A DNA stretch of 14,373 nucleotides from Deltaproteobacteria bacterium (GTDB lineage Bacteria > Desulfobacterota_B > Binatia > UBA9968): NCBI GenBank assembly GCA_005879255.1, contig VBKY01000039.1, positions 56,271 through 70,643 of the forward strand, in the 5' to 3' direction. Made by a program: the position numbers and the translations under genes. Positions 1-6,179 of this stretch are shown piece after piece (the stretch's first letter is position 1; the number at the start of each line of letters is the position of its first letter). A model generated the notes under the pieces. It had not been told where the DNA came from and did not search any database. It saw nothing but the letters and a program-made list of their open reading frames with translations.

Positions 1-103
1 CGATGTCGAGTCCATAGCCTTCGACGCCGACCTTGCCATCGATCAGCGCGCGGCAGCGCGGGTGATCGGGTAGGCCGAGAGTAATGTGAGGTTTGGTTGA
101 CAT
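1..103 (-). CDS. 4,5-dihydroxyphthalate decarboxylase-like / substrate-binding-fold protein, N-terminal fragment
   Basis: The ATG reads leftward from 103 and the frame stays open to the window edge, giving 34 residues; the rest of the gene lies outside. A ribosome binding site (AGAAAGGA) sits about 7 nt upstream, which supports the start. The peptide has the pattern ITLGLPDHPRCRALIDGKV followed by GVEGYGLDI. This resembles the opening strand and the 'R(A/T)xALIDGRVxPEGIDL' helix of proteins annotated as 4,5-dihydroxyphthalate decarboxylase or NMT1-like binding proteins. No signal peptide precedes this block, as is usual in that family. It lies downstream of the TAXI-type gene on the same strand, 160 nt away. 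With only 34 residues the family call is tentative, and whether it is an enzyme or a binding protein cannot be decided. Confidence 0.55.
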   Translation of the reverse strand, partial: MSTKPHITLGLPDHPRCRALIDGKVGVEGYGLDI

Positions 104-128
104 GATGAGTCCTTTCTCATTAACGGCC

Positions 129-149
129 GTTCAAGGTTCAATGTTCAGG
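129..149. repeat. Three tandem GTTCAAN heptamers
   Basis: Three consecutive 7-bp units, GTTCAAG, GTTCAAT and GTTCAGG, lie in the gap between two minus-strand genes and directly abut the larger period-9 array. The same heptamer recurs at 11580-11593, and inverted at 11675-11695, so it belongs to an interspersed repeat family and is not isolated low complexity. Confidence 0.6.
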
Positions 150-155
150 GTGTTC

Positions 156-238
156 GTTCCAACAGTTCCAATTGTTCCAGATGTTCCAATCGTTTCCGGA
201 ACCGCTGGAACGTTTGAAACCATTGGAACGATTGGAAC
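156..238. repeat. Inverted array of 9-bp GTTCCANNN units (large potential hairpin)
   Basis: GTTCCA occurs at 156, 165, 174 and 183, with a degenerate GTTTCC at 192, an exact 9-nt period. After a TTCCGGAA centre (194-201) the inverse TGGAAC occurs at 206, TGAAAC at 215, then TGGAAC at 224 and 233, again exactly 9 nt apart. The two halves are largely complementary (155-191 against 203-239, with scattered mismatches), so the transcript or single strand could fold into one long hairpin. It occupies the intergenic region between the TAXI-type gene and the partial gene at the left edge. It may end or process their shared transcript, but that is inference. The period is a multiple of three, so it also creates a spurious open frame rich in Val-Pro and Gly-Thr, which is not treated as a gene. 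Confidence 0.8.
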
Positions 239-263
239 GATAACCGTTATCGTATTCCGCGCC

Positions 264-1211
264 TCAGATGTACCCCTTTTCGCGAAAGTATTTCTTCGCT
301 CCCGGATGTAGCGGAATATTTAGTTGGCCCGCTTCACCGCCGCAGCAGAACTCGTGCATGGTCATGGGGCGCTTATCGAAATGATCGACGGGAATTTGCT
401 CGTGGCAGAGATCGACGGATTTAGCCATATTGTAGGCAATGTTGGACGGAAGGTCAGCGTGGCAGAAAAAAGTCCAGCCGCTGAAATCGACGGTTTTGAT
501 GTCTTCATCCAGCTTGGGATAGTGCTCGCACGTCAGCATGGCGCTAGGAAAGCCAATTTTTTGCATGTGGCGCTCGGCGGTTTCATCGATCGGCAAGAAA
601 CGCATTCCTGCATCGAGAGCCGTTTGTCCCCAGCTTTTCACGCCTTCGTCGAAGACGGCATCGGCCTTGCCGGATACGATATGATCCTTGCGATCATTGC
701 TGCTCGGCGAAGAAACTTCCATCACTTTGCCGCGCCAGCTTTCGATGTCACGAAAACTCATACCATACGCTTTGAGCACTTCCTCAATGGCATAGGCGGT
801 GGTTTGCAGCTTTACCCGGCGGCGCGTTGAGATGCGCAAAGGATATTTTTGCGCCTTGATGTCCTCAAGAGATTTTATACCGGTCTCTTTGCGCACGGCG
901 AAGATCAGCCGGTCCCAGGTCGGAAAGACGCCGATGGCGCGGAGCGGAATCTTTTGCTTGTAGAAGCCGCGACCGAGGTAGGCCATCGCCGCAAGCCCCA
1001 CGGGATTGCCGAAACCGAAATCGTATTTCTTTTTGTCGACCAGAATCGCCGGCCCGGTGCCGCCCAGTTCGGAGTCGCGCCAGCCCATCGCCACGTCGAG
1101 CTGCGACTGCGGCGGCAGCTCGACATTGTTGAAAAAAGTAAACGCGACGACGTTGGCGATATCAACGCGCTTGGAAGTCGCTCCGATGGATAGTTTGATG
1201 GGCTGTTTCAT
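264..1211 (-). CDS. TAXI/NMT1-type substrate-binding protein, no signal peptide
   Basis: The 315-residue product has the hallmarks of the TAXI family, the solute receptors of TRAP transporters. These are a YDFGFGNP segment (about 63-70) where the receptor family has its 'ADIGi' block, GVFPTWDRLIFAVR (94-107), SLEDIKAQKYPLRIS (114-128), and a C-terminal IPLHPGAKKYFREKGYI end. Family members are normally exported. This one starts directly with MKQPIKLSIGATSK, and an in-frame TAA six codons upstream (1224-1226) rules out a missed leader. Only a weak AAGAAAG precedes the ATG. It follows the VOC gene on the same strand, with a hairpin repeat between them. No TRAP permease is present. It may act in the cytoplasm as a binding or enzyme-like protein, or it may have lost its leader. 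The fold call is good; substrate and location are unknown. A CC pair near residue 290 is unusual for a periplasmic receptor. Confidence 0.75.
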   Translation of the reverse strand: MKQPIKLSIGATSKRVDIANVVAFTFFNNVELPPQSQLDVAMGWRDSELGGTGPAILVDKKKYDFGFGNPVGLAAMAYLGRGFYKQKIPLRAIGVFPTWDRLIFAVRKETGIKSLEDIKAQKYPLRISTRRRVKLQTTAYAIEEVLKAYGMSFRDIESWRGKVMEVSSPSSNDRKDHIVSGKADAVFDEGVKSWGQTALDAGMRFLPIDETAERHMQKIGFPSAMLTCEHYPKLDEDIKTVDFSGWTFFCHADLPSNIAYNMAKSVDLCHEQIPVDHFDKRPMTMHEFCCGGEAGQLNIPLHPGAKKYFREKGYI

Positions 1212-1242
1212 GCGGTGTCTTTCTTACGAGAGAGATTGAGTC

Positions 1243-1286
1243 GAGGATCGAGGATCGAAGATAGAAGATTGCGATCCTCCATCCTC
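1243..1286. repeat. GAGGATCGAGGATCG inverted repeat (hairpin)
   Basis: The left arm GAGGATCGAGGATCG (1243-1257) is complementary to CGATCCTCCATCCTC (1272-1286) at 14 of 15 positions, with a 14-nt loop. Each arm is itself a near-tandem GAGGATCGA unit. It sits in the 100-nt gap between the VOC gene and the TAXI-type gene and ends about 30 nt before the latter's ATG. No T-run follows on the minus strand, so it is better described as a palindromic intergenic repeat than as a classical terminator, although it could attenuate or stabilise the transcript. Confidence 0.7.
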
Positions 1287-1314
1287 TATTATCGATGCTC
1301 TCCGATAATCCGGT

Positions 1315-1755
1315 TTACGCCGTTTGCCTTTGGCGCCGGCCGCCCGGGCGGGCGAAGTGCAGTTCCAGGTAGTTGCCTTCGGAATCGAACATGTAGATGG
1401 TATTGCCGCTGTCGCGTTCCACAGTGCGATGGAATTTGCCGAGCTCTTTGACCGTCTTCAGGGCTTCATCGTAATCTTGCCAGTTCATGCTGAATGCCTG
1501 ATGAAAAATACCGTCTTGGTCGATCGCGTCGCGGTTGATCGCTCTTGGCCTCTCGAAAAGCACGACATCGTCGTTGCCGCAGCGAAAACGATCGAGCTCT
1601 TGCGCTACGCCGTGAACCGGGAAAGCATCGGGATTTTTTGGATTGCCGCCGACGCGACCCAAATATTCCATTCCCAATACTTCGGTGTAAAATTTCTTGG
1701 CGCGATCCAAGTTATCCACCGGTATGCCCATATGATAGACCTTTTGTAGTTTCAT
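1315..1755 (-). CDS. VOC (glyoxalase/bleomycin-resistance/dioxygenase) superfamily protein
   Basis: This small soluble protein of about 146 residues has the two-module VOC architecture. The first beta strand is KVYHMGIPV, followed by the helix LDRAKKFYTEVLGMEYLGR. The second half is FHQAFSMNW, then the helix DYDEALKTVKELG, and the closing strand IYMFDSEGNYLELHF. Candidate metal ligands are the His of YHMG, the His of FHQAF and the Glu of YLELHF, matching the usual H/H/E set. The ATG at 1755 is preferred over the in-frame TTG six bases upstream, because GAGAAAGGGG lies 7 nt before the ATG and only 1 nt before the TTG. The reaction cannot be predicted: VOC proteins include glyoxalases, ring-cleaving dioxygenases, epimerases and resistance proteins. 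It is the first gene of a minus-strand group with the TAXI-type protein. The C-terminus is unusually basic (GGRRQRQ). Confidence 0.85.
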   Translation of the reverse strand: MKLQKVYHMGIPVDNLDRAKKFYTEVLGMEYLGRVGGNPKNPDAFPVHGVAQELDRFRCGNDDVVLFERPRAINRDAIDQDGIFHQAFSMNWQDYDEALKTVKELGKFHRTVERDSGNTIYMFDSEGNYLELHFARPGGRRQRQTA

Positions 1756-1880
1756 CGCCAAACCCCTTTCTCGATCAATTTGCGGGAGTGATTCTCATCC
1801 TAAGTTGTTAGGCTGTCAAGTCATCTGTGGGGTCATTGAGGCGGAAATGTCGATCCTTAGAGTGTGACGGAACTCAAGTC

Positions 1881-1909
1881 GAGATGCTTCGCTGGCGCTC
1901 AGCATGACA
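1881..1909. repeat. CTTCGC/CTCAG-type palindromic intergenic repeat
   Basis: The core is GATGCTTCGCTGGCGCTCAG followed by CATGACA. ATGCT and AGCAT pair around a CG-rich loop. It has the layout of the widespread bacterial intergenic repeat 'GATTCTTCGC..GCGCTCAGAATGAC'. It lies in the 215-nt divergent gap between the VOC gene (minus) and moeA (plus), about 60 nt before moeA. No promoter in this gap is convincing. Confidence 0.55.
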
Positions 1910-1970
1910 GCAAAACATCATCCTTTACCTCTTTTTGATTGTCGATTGATTCCGCCTGATTCTTCGGTCT

Positions 1971-3224
1971 ATGATCTGCCATCAGATGGCTCAAACTTTT
2001 TTCAAAGTATTGGCGCCACAGGAAGCTTTTCGACGCTTGCTCGCCGTCGAGCCGGTCGGTACGGAGCGGATTCCGTCGGTCGAGGGGCGCGCGCGTGTGT
2101 TGGCAAACGATCTACATTCCGCGGTGGACCTGCCGCATTTCCATCGCGCAGCGATGGATGGCTACGCGGTAAAAGCCAAAGATACTTTCGGCGCGAGTCA
2201 GAGTCTGCCGGCTTACTTAAAGCTCGCCGGTGTCGTGGAGATGGGCAAGGAGGCGAAGCAGCCACTGGCGACCGGCGAGGCGATGCGGATTTCAACCGGC
2301 GGCATGATGCCGCCGGACAGCGACGCGGTTGTCATGGTCGAATATACCGAAGAAGTGGCGGGACCGCTGGTGGAAATTCATCGTGGCGTGTCGCCGTGGC
2401 AAAACGTCATTCAAATCGGCGATGATATCAAAGAAGGCGAATTGGTTTTTCCCCGCGGCCGGCGCCTGCGCGCCCATGATCTCGGCGCGCTCACCGGCGT
2501 CGGCATTTCTTCGATCCCTGTCTATAAACGACCGCAAGTGGCGTTGATTTCGACCGGCGATGAAATCGTTGACGCCGATACGGCACCGCAGCCAGGACAA
2601 GTAAGGAATATCAACCAACATTCTCTCGCCGGCCTGATCGAAGAATGCGGCGGCAAGCTAAAGGACTGGGGCGTGATCCGCGACGATCGCAACGAGCTCA
2701 CCAAAGCGATTGGCGAAGCTTTAGCGTGGGGTGACTTGGTGCTTCTCTCAGGCGGCAGCTCGATGGGCGCAAAAGATATCGCCCTGGAGACTATCTTGTC
2801 ATTTCCCGATTCGGAATTCGTTTTCCACGGTATTTCCATCGCGCCGGGCAAGCCGACGATTTTTGCAAAGGCGTGCGGCAAACCGATTCTTGGCCTGCCC
2901 GGATATCCGGTTTCGGCGCTGGTGATTTTCGATCTTTTCGCTGCGCCGATGATTCGTCGCTTGGGCGGTGAGAGCGCGGAAACCGTGAGCCGCTTGGCAA
3001 AGACGGTTAAGGCAACATTGAAGACCAACATCGCCTCGCAGATCGGCCGTGAAGACTATGTTCGAGTGACGTTGGAACGCGAATCGAATCGCTACGTTGC
3101 GACGCCATTGCCGAGCAAATCCGGCGCGATTTTCACTCTGGTCAAGGCCGACGGCATGGTACGCATTGATATGAATCAAGATGGCTTGGAGCAGGACGAA
3201 GAAGTGGAGGTTATTCTTTTCTAG
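1971..3224 (+). CDS. moeA: Molybdopterin molybdenumtransferase MoeA
   Basis: MoeA inserts molybdate into adenylylated molybdopterin, the last common step of molybdenum cofactor synthesis, in the cytoplasm. The 417-residue length is typical. In order the protein shows DLPHFHRAAMDGYAV (53-67, the MoeA signature), the ISTGGMMPPDSDAVVMVE block (107-124), TGDEIV (195-200) opening the MoCF-biosynthesis domain, SGGSSMGAKD (260-269), GISIAPGKPTIFA (287-299), GLPGYPVSA (308-316), and a C-terminal beta-barrel domain with RVTLER and SKSGAI. GLPGYPVS, in place of the GLPGNPVS of E. coli, is a variant I associate with MoeA paralogues, including those fused to LysR and periplasmic-binding-like domains. No extra domain is fused here. 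Neither the ATG at 1971 nor the ATG at 1986 (MAQTFFKV) has a clear ribosome binding site; the latter is an equally plausible start. No other Mo-cofactor gene is nearby. The binding protein begins 5 nt after the stop, implying cotranscription. Confidence 0.95.
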   Translation: MICHQMAQTFFKVLAPQEAFRRLLAVEPVGTERIPSVEGRARVLANDLHSAVDLPHFHRAAMDGYAVKAKDTFGASQSLPAYLKLAGVVEMGKEAKQPLATGEAMRISTGGMMPPDSDAVVMVEYTEEVAGPLVEIHRGVSPWQNVIQIGDDIKEGELVFPRGRRLRAHDLGALTGVGISSIPVYKRPQVALISTGDEIVDADTAPQPGQVRNINQHSLAGLIEECGGKLKDWGVIRDDRNELTKAIGEALAWGDLVLLSGGSSMGAKDIALETILSFPDSEFVFHGISIAPGKPTIFAKACGKPILGLPGYPVSALVIFDLFAAPMIRRLGGESAETVSRLAKTVKATLKTNIASQIGREDYVRVTLERESNRYVATPLPSKSGAIFTLVKADGMVRIDMNQDGLEQDEEVEVILF

Positions 3225-3229
3225 TCAAC

Positions 3230-4222
3230 ATGAGACATCTACGAGTCCATATTATTTCTGTCGCCGCGATTGTTTTCTTTTTCACAAACGATGGGATCTT
3301 GGCGGCGGACAAGCTGCGGCTCGCTTATGTCAGTCCAAGCGTAACGCTATCTTTGCCTTGGGTGGCCAAAGAAACCGGCATCCTCGCCAAGTATGATTTG
3401 GCCGCCGAGGTCGTGCTCATTACCGGCAGTCCGAGATTGGTCCAGTCACTCATCGCGGGTGACGTCGATGTGGTTTTTGCCGGTGTCACCGCATTGATCC
3501 GCGCGCGCTCGCGTGGAGCCGAAGTCGCTATCCTCGGCGCGTCGGCCAATCTTTCCAGCCAAAAACTTATGGTCAGCCGCAGTTCGAAGATTCGCCGTCT
3601 GGAAGACGTGAAGGGCGCAATCATCGGCGTTTCTCAATACGGTTCAGAAGCCGACACCTTCGCGCGCAATGCGTTGGCAAAGGCCGGCTTGAAGCCTGAC
3701 AAGGATGTTACAATTCTGCAGCTGGGAGGCCATCCGCAGGTGGCCGCTGCGATGGCGGCGGGAAAACTGGAAGCGGGCGTCTTGGGCGGTCTGGCGGCCC
3801 TCACCGCCGAAAAATCCGGCGGGCGCCTCATCACCAGCGCCGTTGAACTGAAGATTCTTTCTCCTTCCGGCACTTTCGCGACGACGCGCGGTTTGATTCA
3901 GCGCAAACGCAGTGTTGTCGAGCGGCTCATGCGCTCGTTCGTCGAGGCGATTCATTTTCTCAAGACCAACCGGAGCGGCGCGATTGCGGCGATGCAAAAG
4001 TACATGGGCGGCTTGAGCGCGGAAGAGGCGACGTATCTTTACCAGGAACAGGTCGATCTCTTGGAAGCCTTGCCCGCGCCCAACGATAAAGCGATCCAGG
4101 CGGTGCTCGAACGAGAGAGCGATCCGAAGGTGAAGAATTCCGCGCCCGCCGATTTCGTCGACGCGAGTTTTTTTAAAGAGATCGAAAAGAGCGGTATGAT
4201 CGAACAGCTGTATCGCAAATAG
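3230..4222 (+). CDS. NMT1/SsuA-type ABC transporter substrate-binding protein (exported)
   Basis: The 330-residue product starts with a signal peptide (MRHLRVHIISVAAIVFFF, cleavage likely near ILA-AD at 24-27). A typical NMT1 mature protein follows: KLRLAYVSPSVTLSLPWVAKE, GILAKYDLAAEVVLI, the SLIAGDVDVVFAG domain-I loop, then RLEDVKGAIIGVSQYGSEAD and AAAMAAGKLEAGVLG. The fold is that of receptors for nitrate, sulfonates, taurine, thiamine precursor and aromatic acids; the ligand cannot be inferred. It follows moeA by 5 nt with no Shine-Dalgarno at proper distance (a GGAGG lies 19 nt upstream), so translation is probably coupled to moeA. No permease or ATPase gene follows; the next gene is a VOC protein 165 nt away. 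Confidence 0.88.
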   Translation: MRHLRVHIISVAAIVFFFTNDGILAADKLRLAYVSPSVTLSLPWVAKETGILAKYDLAAEVVLITGSPRLVQSLIAGDVDVVFAGVTALIRARSRGAEVAILGASANLSSQKLMVSRSSKIRRLEDVKGAIIGVSQYGSEADTFARNALAKAGLKPDKDVTILQLGGHPQVAAAMAAGKLEAGVLGGLAALTAEKSGGRLITSAVELKILSPSGTFATTRGLIQRKRSVVERLMRSFVEAIHFLKTNRSGAIAAMQKYMGGLSAEEATYLYQEQVDLLEALPAPNDKAIQAVLERESDPKVKNSAPADFVDASFFKEIEKSGMIEQLYRK

Positions 4223-4233
4223 TGAAGGAGCAT

Positions 4234-4263
4234 ACACCCTTTGACTGGGCTCAGGACGAACGG
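4234..4263. repeat. Half-site of the CCCTTCGACT..GCTCAGGACGAACGG intergenic repeat
   Basis: The sequence ACACCCTTTGACTGGGCTCA followed by GGACGAACGG matches the layout of the widespread 'CCCTTCGACT-GGCTCAGGA-GAACGG' intergenic repeat and resembles the arms at 11598-11660. It lies just after the stop of the binding-protein gene. Only one arm is seen, so it is a solo or decayed copy. The rest of the 165-nt gap to the VOC gene shows nothing firm. Confidence 0.5.
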
Positions 4264-4387
4264 CTATATGTTGGAACGGAAATGAGCGCCAACACTCGTG
4301 GCGATCGATTGAACCGGTAGCGTAGCGTCTGCATGATAAAGATAAATGTGAGTCATTATCAACTGTCCGACATGAAAGGAGATAACC

Positions 4388-4750
4388 ATGGCACGCATTC
4401 GACACATCGCATTACTCACGAAGGACACCGAAAAACTAGCCGAGTTTTACAGAGCCTCCTTCGGTCTTAACGAGGTCGCCCGCAGCGGTGAAGGTAGCGA
4501 ACATGGGCGAGCGATTTATTTATCTGACGGCCACATCAATCTCGCGATTCTGCCGGCGCGCAATCGTCGCGAAGGAATCTACCATTTCGGTATGGAAGTG
4601 GAAGATGTGAAGGGAGCCACGCAGACCGCGCTAGCGGCCGGGGCTACCGGCGGAACCGCCGAGCTTCCCAGAGACGGACGTTTTGCCGAAACGTTTGTCT
4701 TGGATCCGGTGGGCACCCGTGTCGATCTTTCACTGGGTTGGAAAGTGTAA
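4388..4750 (+). CDS. VOC superfamily protein
   Basis: This 120-residue protein has the short one-subunit VOC plan. RHIALLTKDTEKLAEFYRASFGLNEV forms the first beta-alpha unit, HINLAILPA the middle strand, GIYHFGMEVEDVKGATQTALAAG the second module, and DPVGTRVDLSLGW the last strand. Candidate metal ligands are His6, His66 and Asp113; Asp stands where most family members have Glu. The start is well defined by AAAGGAG at 4375-4381, 6 nt before the ATG, the best ribosome binding site in the window. It is unrelated in detail to the VOC protein on the opposite strand at the left. It may act on the ligand of a neighbouring binding protein, but no reaction is predicted. Confidence 0.87.
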   Translation: MARIRHIALLTKDTEKLAEFYRASFGLNEVARSGEGSEHGRAIYLSDGHINLAILPARNRREGIYHFGMEVEDVKGATQTALAAGATGGTAELPRDGRFAETFVLDPVGTRVDLSLGWKV

Positions 4751-4795
4751 GCAGCTTTTTTCTGCCTCATGATCGGATATTAAAATTAAATGACG

Positions 4796-4807
4796 TGACC
4801 AATCGAT
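4796..4807 (+). other. TGACCAATCGAT motif, copy 1 (possible operator)
   Basis: This exact 12-mer also occurs at 10414-10425. Both copies are intergenic and lie about 150-160 nt upstream of an NMT1-type binding-protein start (4967 and 10575). It contains the palindrome ATCGAT. A common regulator is possible, but a chance match cannot be excluded. Confidence 0.25.
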
Positions 4808-4834
4808 CATTTCAGTTGGGTCAGCAGTAAAAAT

Positions 4835-4853
4835 GGCATGAGACGTTCATGCC
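4835..4853. other. Perfect inverted repeat GGCATGA-N5-TCATGCC
   Basis: Two 7-nt arms, GGCATGA (4835-4841) and TCATGCC (4847-4853), flank a 5-nt spacer. It lies in the 216-nt gap between the VOC gene and the broken binding-protein gene. No T-run follows, so it is not a clear terminator; an operator-like site is equally possible. The remainder of this gap shows no gene. Confidence 0.3.
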
Positions 4854-4966
4854 CCCGAATCCGCGGGCGCATGAAATTACGCCCTATCGCAGCTCCTTGG
4901 AGCGGATGAAACGCCGTGCGACTCCCGTGGTTGCCCAGCCGGAAAGACCCAGCAGAAGGTCAATTG

Positions 4967-5985
4967 ATGACTCAGTCTCGCACCGTGAAATTTTATCCGC
5001 ACGCAAAATTCACACTTCCGATTATCTTTAGCTCGCTGATCGTGGTTTTTTTGCTTCCCGCCTATGGCCAGACCCAGACTGGTCTCAAGAAAATCCGCTT
5101 GGCGTTGCCAACAAAAACCGTGTCGTTCCTGGCCTTCTACGTCGCCCATCACAAGGGATTCTACAAGGACGAGGGTGTCGAGCTGGAGCCGATCATCATG
5201 CAGCCGGCGCTCGCGATCACGGCGGTTCTTACCGGCGACATCGACTACAATGGCGCGGTCACCGGCGTGATCGGCGCGGCCGTCAGAGACCGGCCGATGA
5301 AGGCCGTGCTCTTTACCGTCGCGCGTCCGCTGCAATATTTGATGAGCAAAAAAGAGATCAAGGAGCCGCGCGAGCTCAAAGGCAAGAAAATCGCCGGCAG
5401 CTCTCCCGGTGGAACGGTGACTTTTCTCACCGTCCTGGTTTTGAAGCGTCTGGGCCTCGATCCGGAGCGCGATGTATCTCTCAAGCCGATGGGGGGCACG
5501 GGGCGAGCCGTTTAGCAGCTTTAGAGTCCGGTGTCGTCGATGCGGTTATCCTGGAGAGTCCGGATAATATCGCCGCGCAGCAGAGAGGGTTTCATGAATT
5601 GATCTTCTTCGGCGATTTAATCGAGTTTCCCCAAAACGGTTTCGGCACCTCGGAGAAAAAGATCCGCGAAAATCCTGACGAGATACTCAAGATGGTCCGT
5701 GCCACGTTGCGCGGACTGATGTTCATTTGGGATAAGAAGAACCACGACCAGGTCCTGGAAATCATCATGAAAGAAATGCGACCGATCAACGCCGCGATGG
5801 CCAAAGAATCGCTCGGACAGGTGATGCGGGTGATCACCAAAGACGGTTCCGTGAAGCTCGAGTCCATTCAGGTGCTGATCGATCTGGTACGCGAGAACAC
5901 CAAGGTGACGCGACCGGTGCCGGTCGGTCAGGTCACCGACTTCTCGTTTTTGGAAAAAGCGCAACGAGAGCTGGGCTTGAGGTAG
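4967..5985 (+). pseudogene. NMT1/SsuA-type substrate-binding protein, broken by a one-base frameshift near 5510
   Basis: From the ATG at 4967 (AGAAGG 7 nt upstream) the frame encodes a signal peptide (TLPIIFSSLIVVFLLPAYG), then KKIRLALPTKTVSFLAFYVAHHKGFYKDEGVELEPI and ITAVLTGDIDYNGAVTG, ending at TAG 5513-5515 after KPMGGTGRAV. In the -1 frame, starting at TTA 5512, the protein continues without a break: LAALESGVVDAVILESPDNI, RGFHELIFFGDLIEFPQNGF, ending at TAG 5983-5985. Joined, the product would be about 339 residues, the normal length for the family. One base is missing (or two added) around GCCGTTTAGC. No slippery heptamer is present, so programmed shifting is unlikely. Either the gene is recently inactivated or the assembly has an indel; the intact downstream frame favours a very recent event or an error. 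It lies between a VOC gene and the TctC-like gene on the same strand. Confidence 0.85.
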
Positions 5986-6179
5986 CGAAGAGGGTGTTGC
6001 TCACGCACACGACTTGCAATCGCTATCCGGTTCACGATTGGGTGATTCATTCCTGTCTTTGTCCCGATCAGGATCACATTTCTCTTTTATTGTTTTTTCC
6101 GCTTGCGCCGAATTGCCAACCGAAGGCTAATGAGCTAAGAGGATCACGGAAAATTCTCGACACGAAAGGGAAAAACTTC

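Noticed and set aside
156..238. CRISPR array
   Set aside because: Units are 6 conserved bases every 9 nt and the second half is inverted; there are no spacers of CRISPR length and no cas genes.
93..311. Open frame with Val-Pro and Gly-Thr repeats on the plus strand
   Set aside because: It is produced by the period-9 GTTCCANNN array, has no ribosome binding site, overlaps the end of the TAXI-type gene and has no domain-like sequence.
324..830. Long plus-strand frame opposite the TAXI-type gene
   Set aside because: The minus strand encodes a recognisable TAXI protein; the plus frame has no domain or ribosome binding site.
2002..2295. Minus-strand open frames within moeA
   Set aside because: They are shadows of the strongly conserved moeA frame, with arginine-rich composition and no start signals.
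4309..4339. Promoter TTGAAC ... TGATAA before the second VOC gene
   Set aside because: The spacing is 19 nt for the better -10 match and the -10 is poor; not strong enough to list.
3644..4405. 253-codon open frame antisense to the NMT1-type receptor gene
   Set aside because: The sense strand encodes a clear signal peptide and NMT1 fold; the antisense frame is composition-driven and shows no family pattern.
4880..4966. Riboswitch or group II intron 5' end (GTGCGAC, GGAAAGACCC) before the broken receptor
   Set aside because: Short matches only; no conserved riboswitch core, no intron domain V and no reverse transcriptase in the window.
5507..5520. Programmed -1 frameshift in the broken receptor gene
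   Set aside because: No X-XXY-YYZ slippery heptamer in the correct register and no evident stimulatory structure; homologous receptors are known to be made from one frame.
5994..6179. N-terminal extension of the TctC-like protein from a GTG at 5994
   Set aside because: The signal peptide and ribosome binding site place the start at 6180; the upstream residues have no export or domain pattern.
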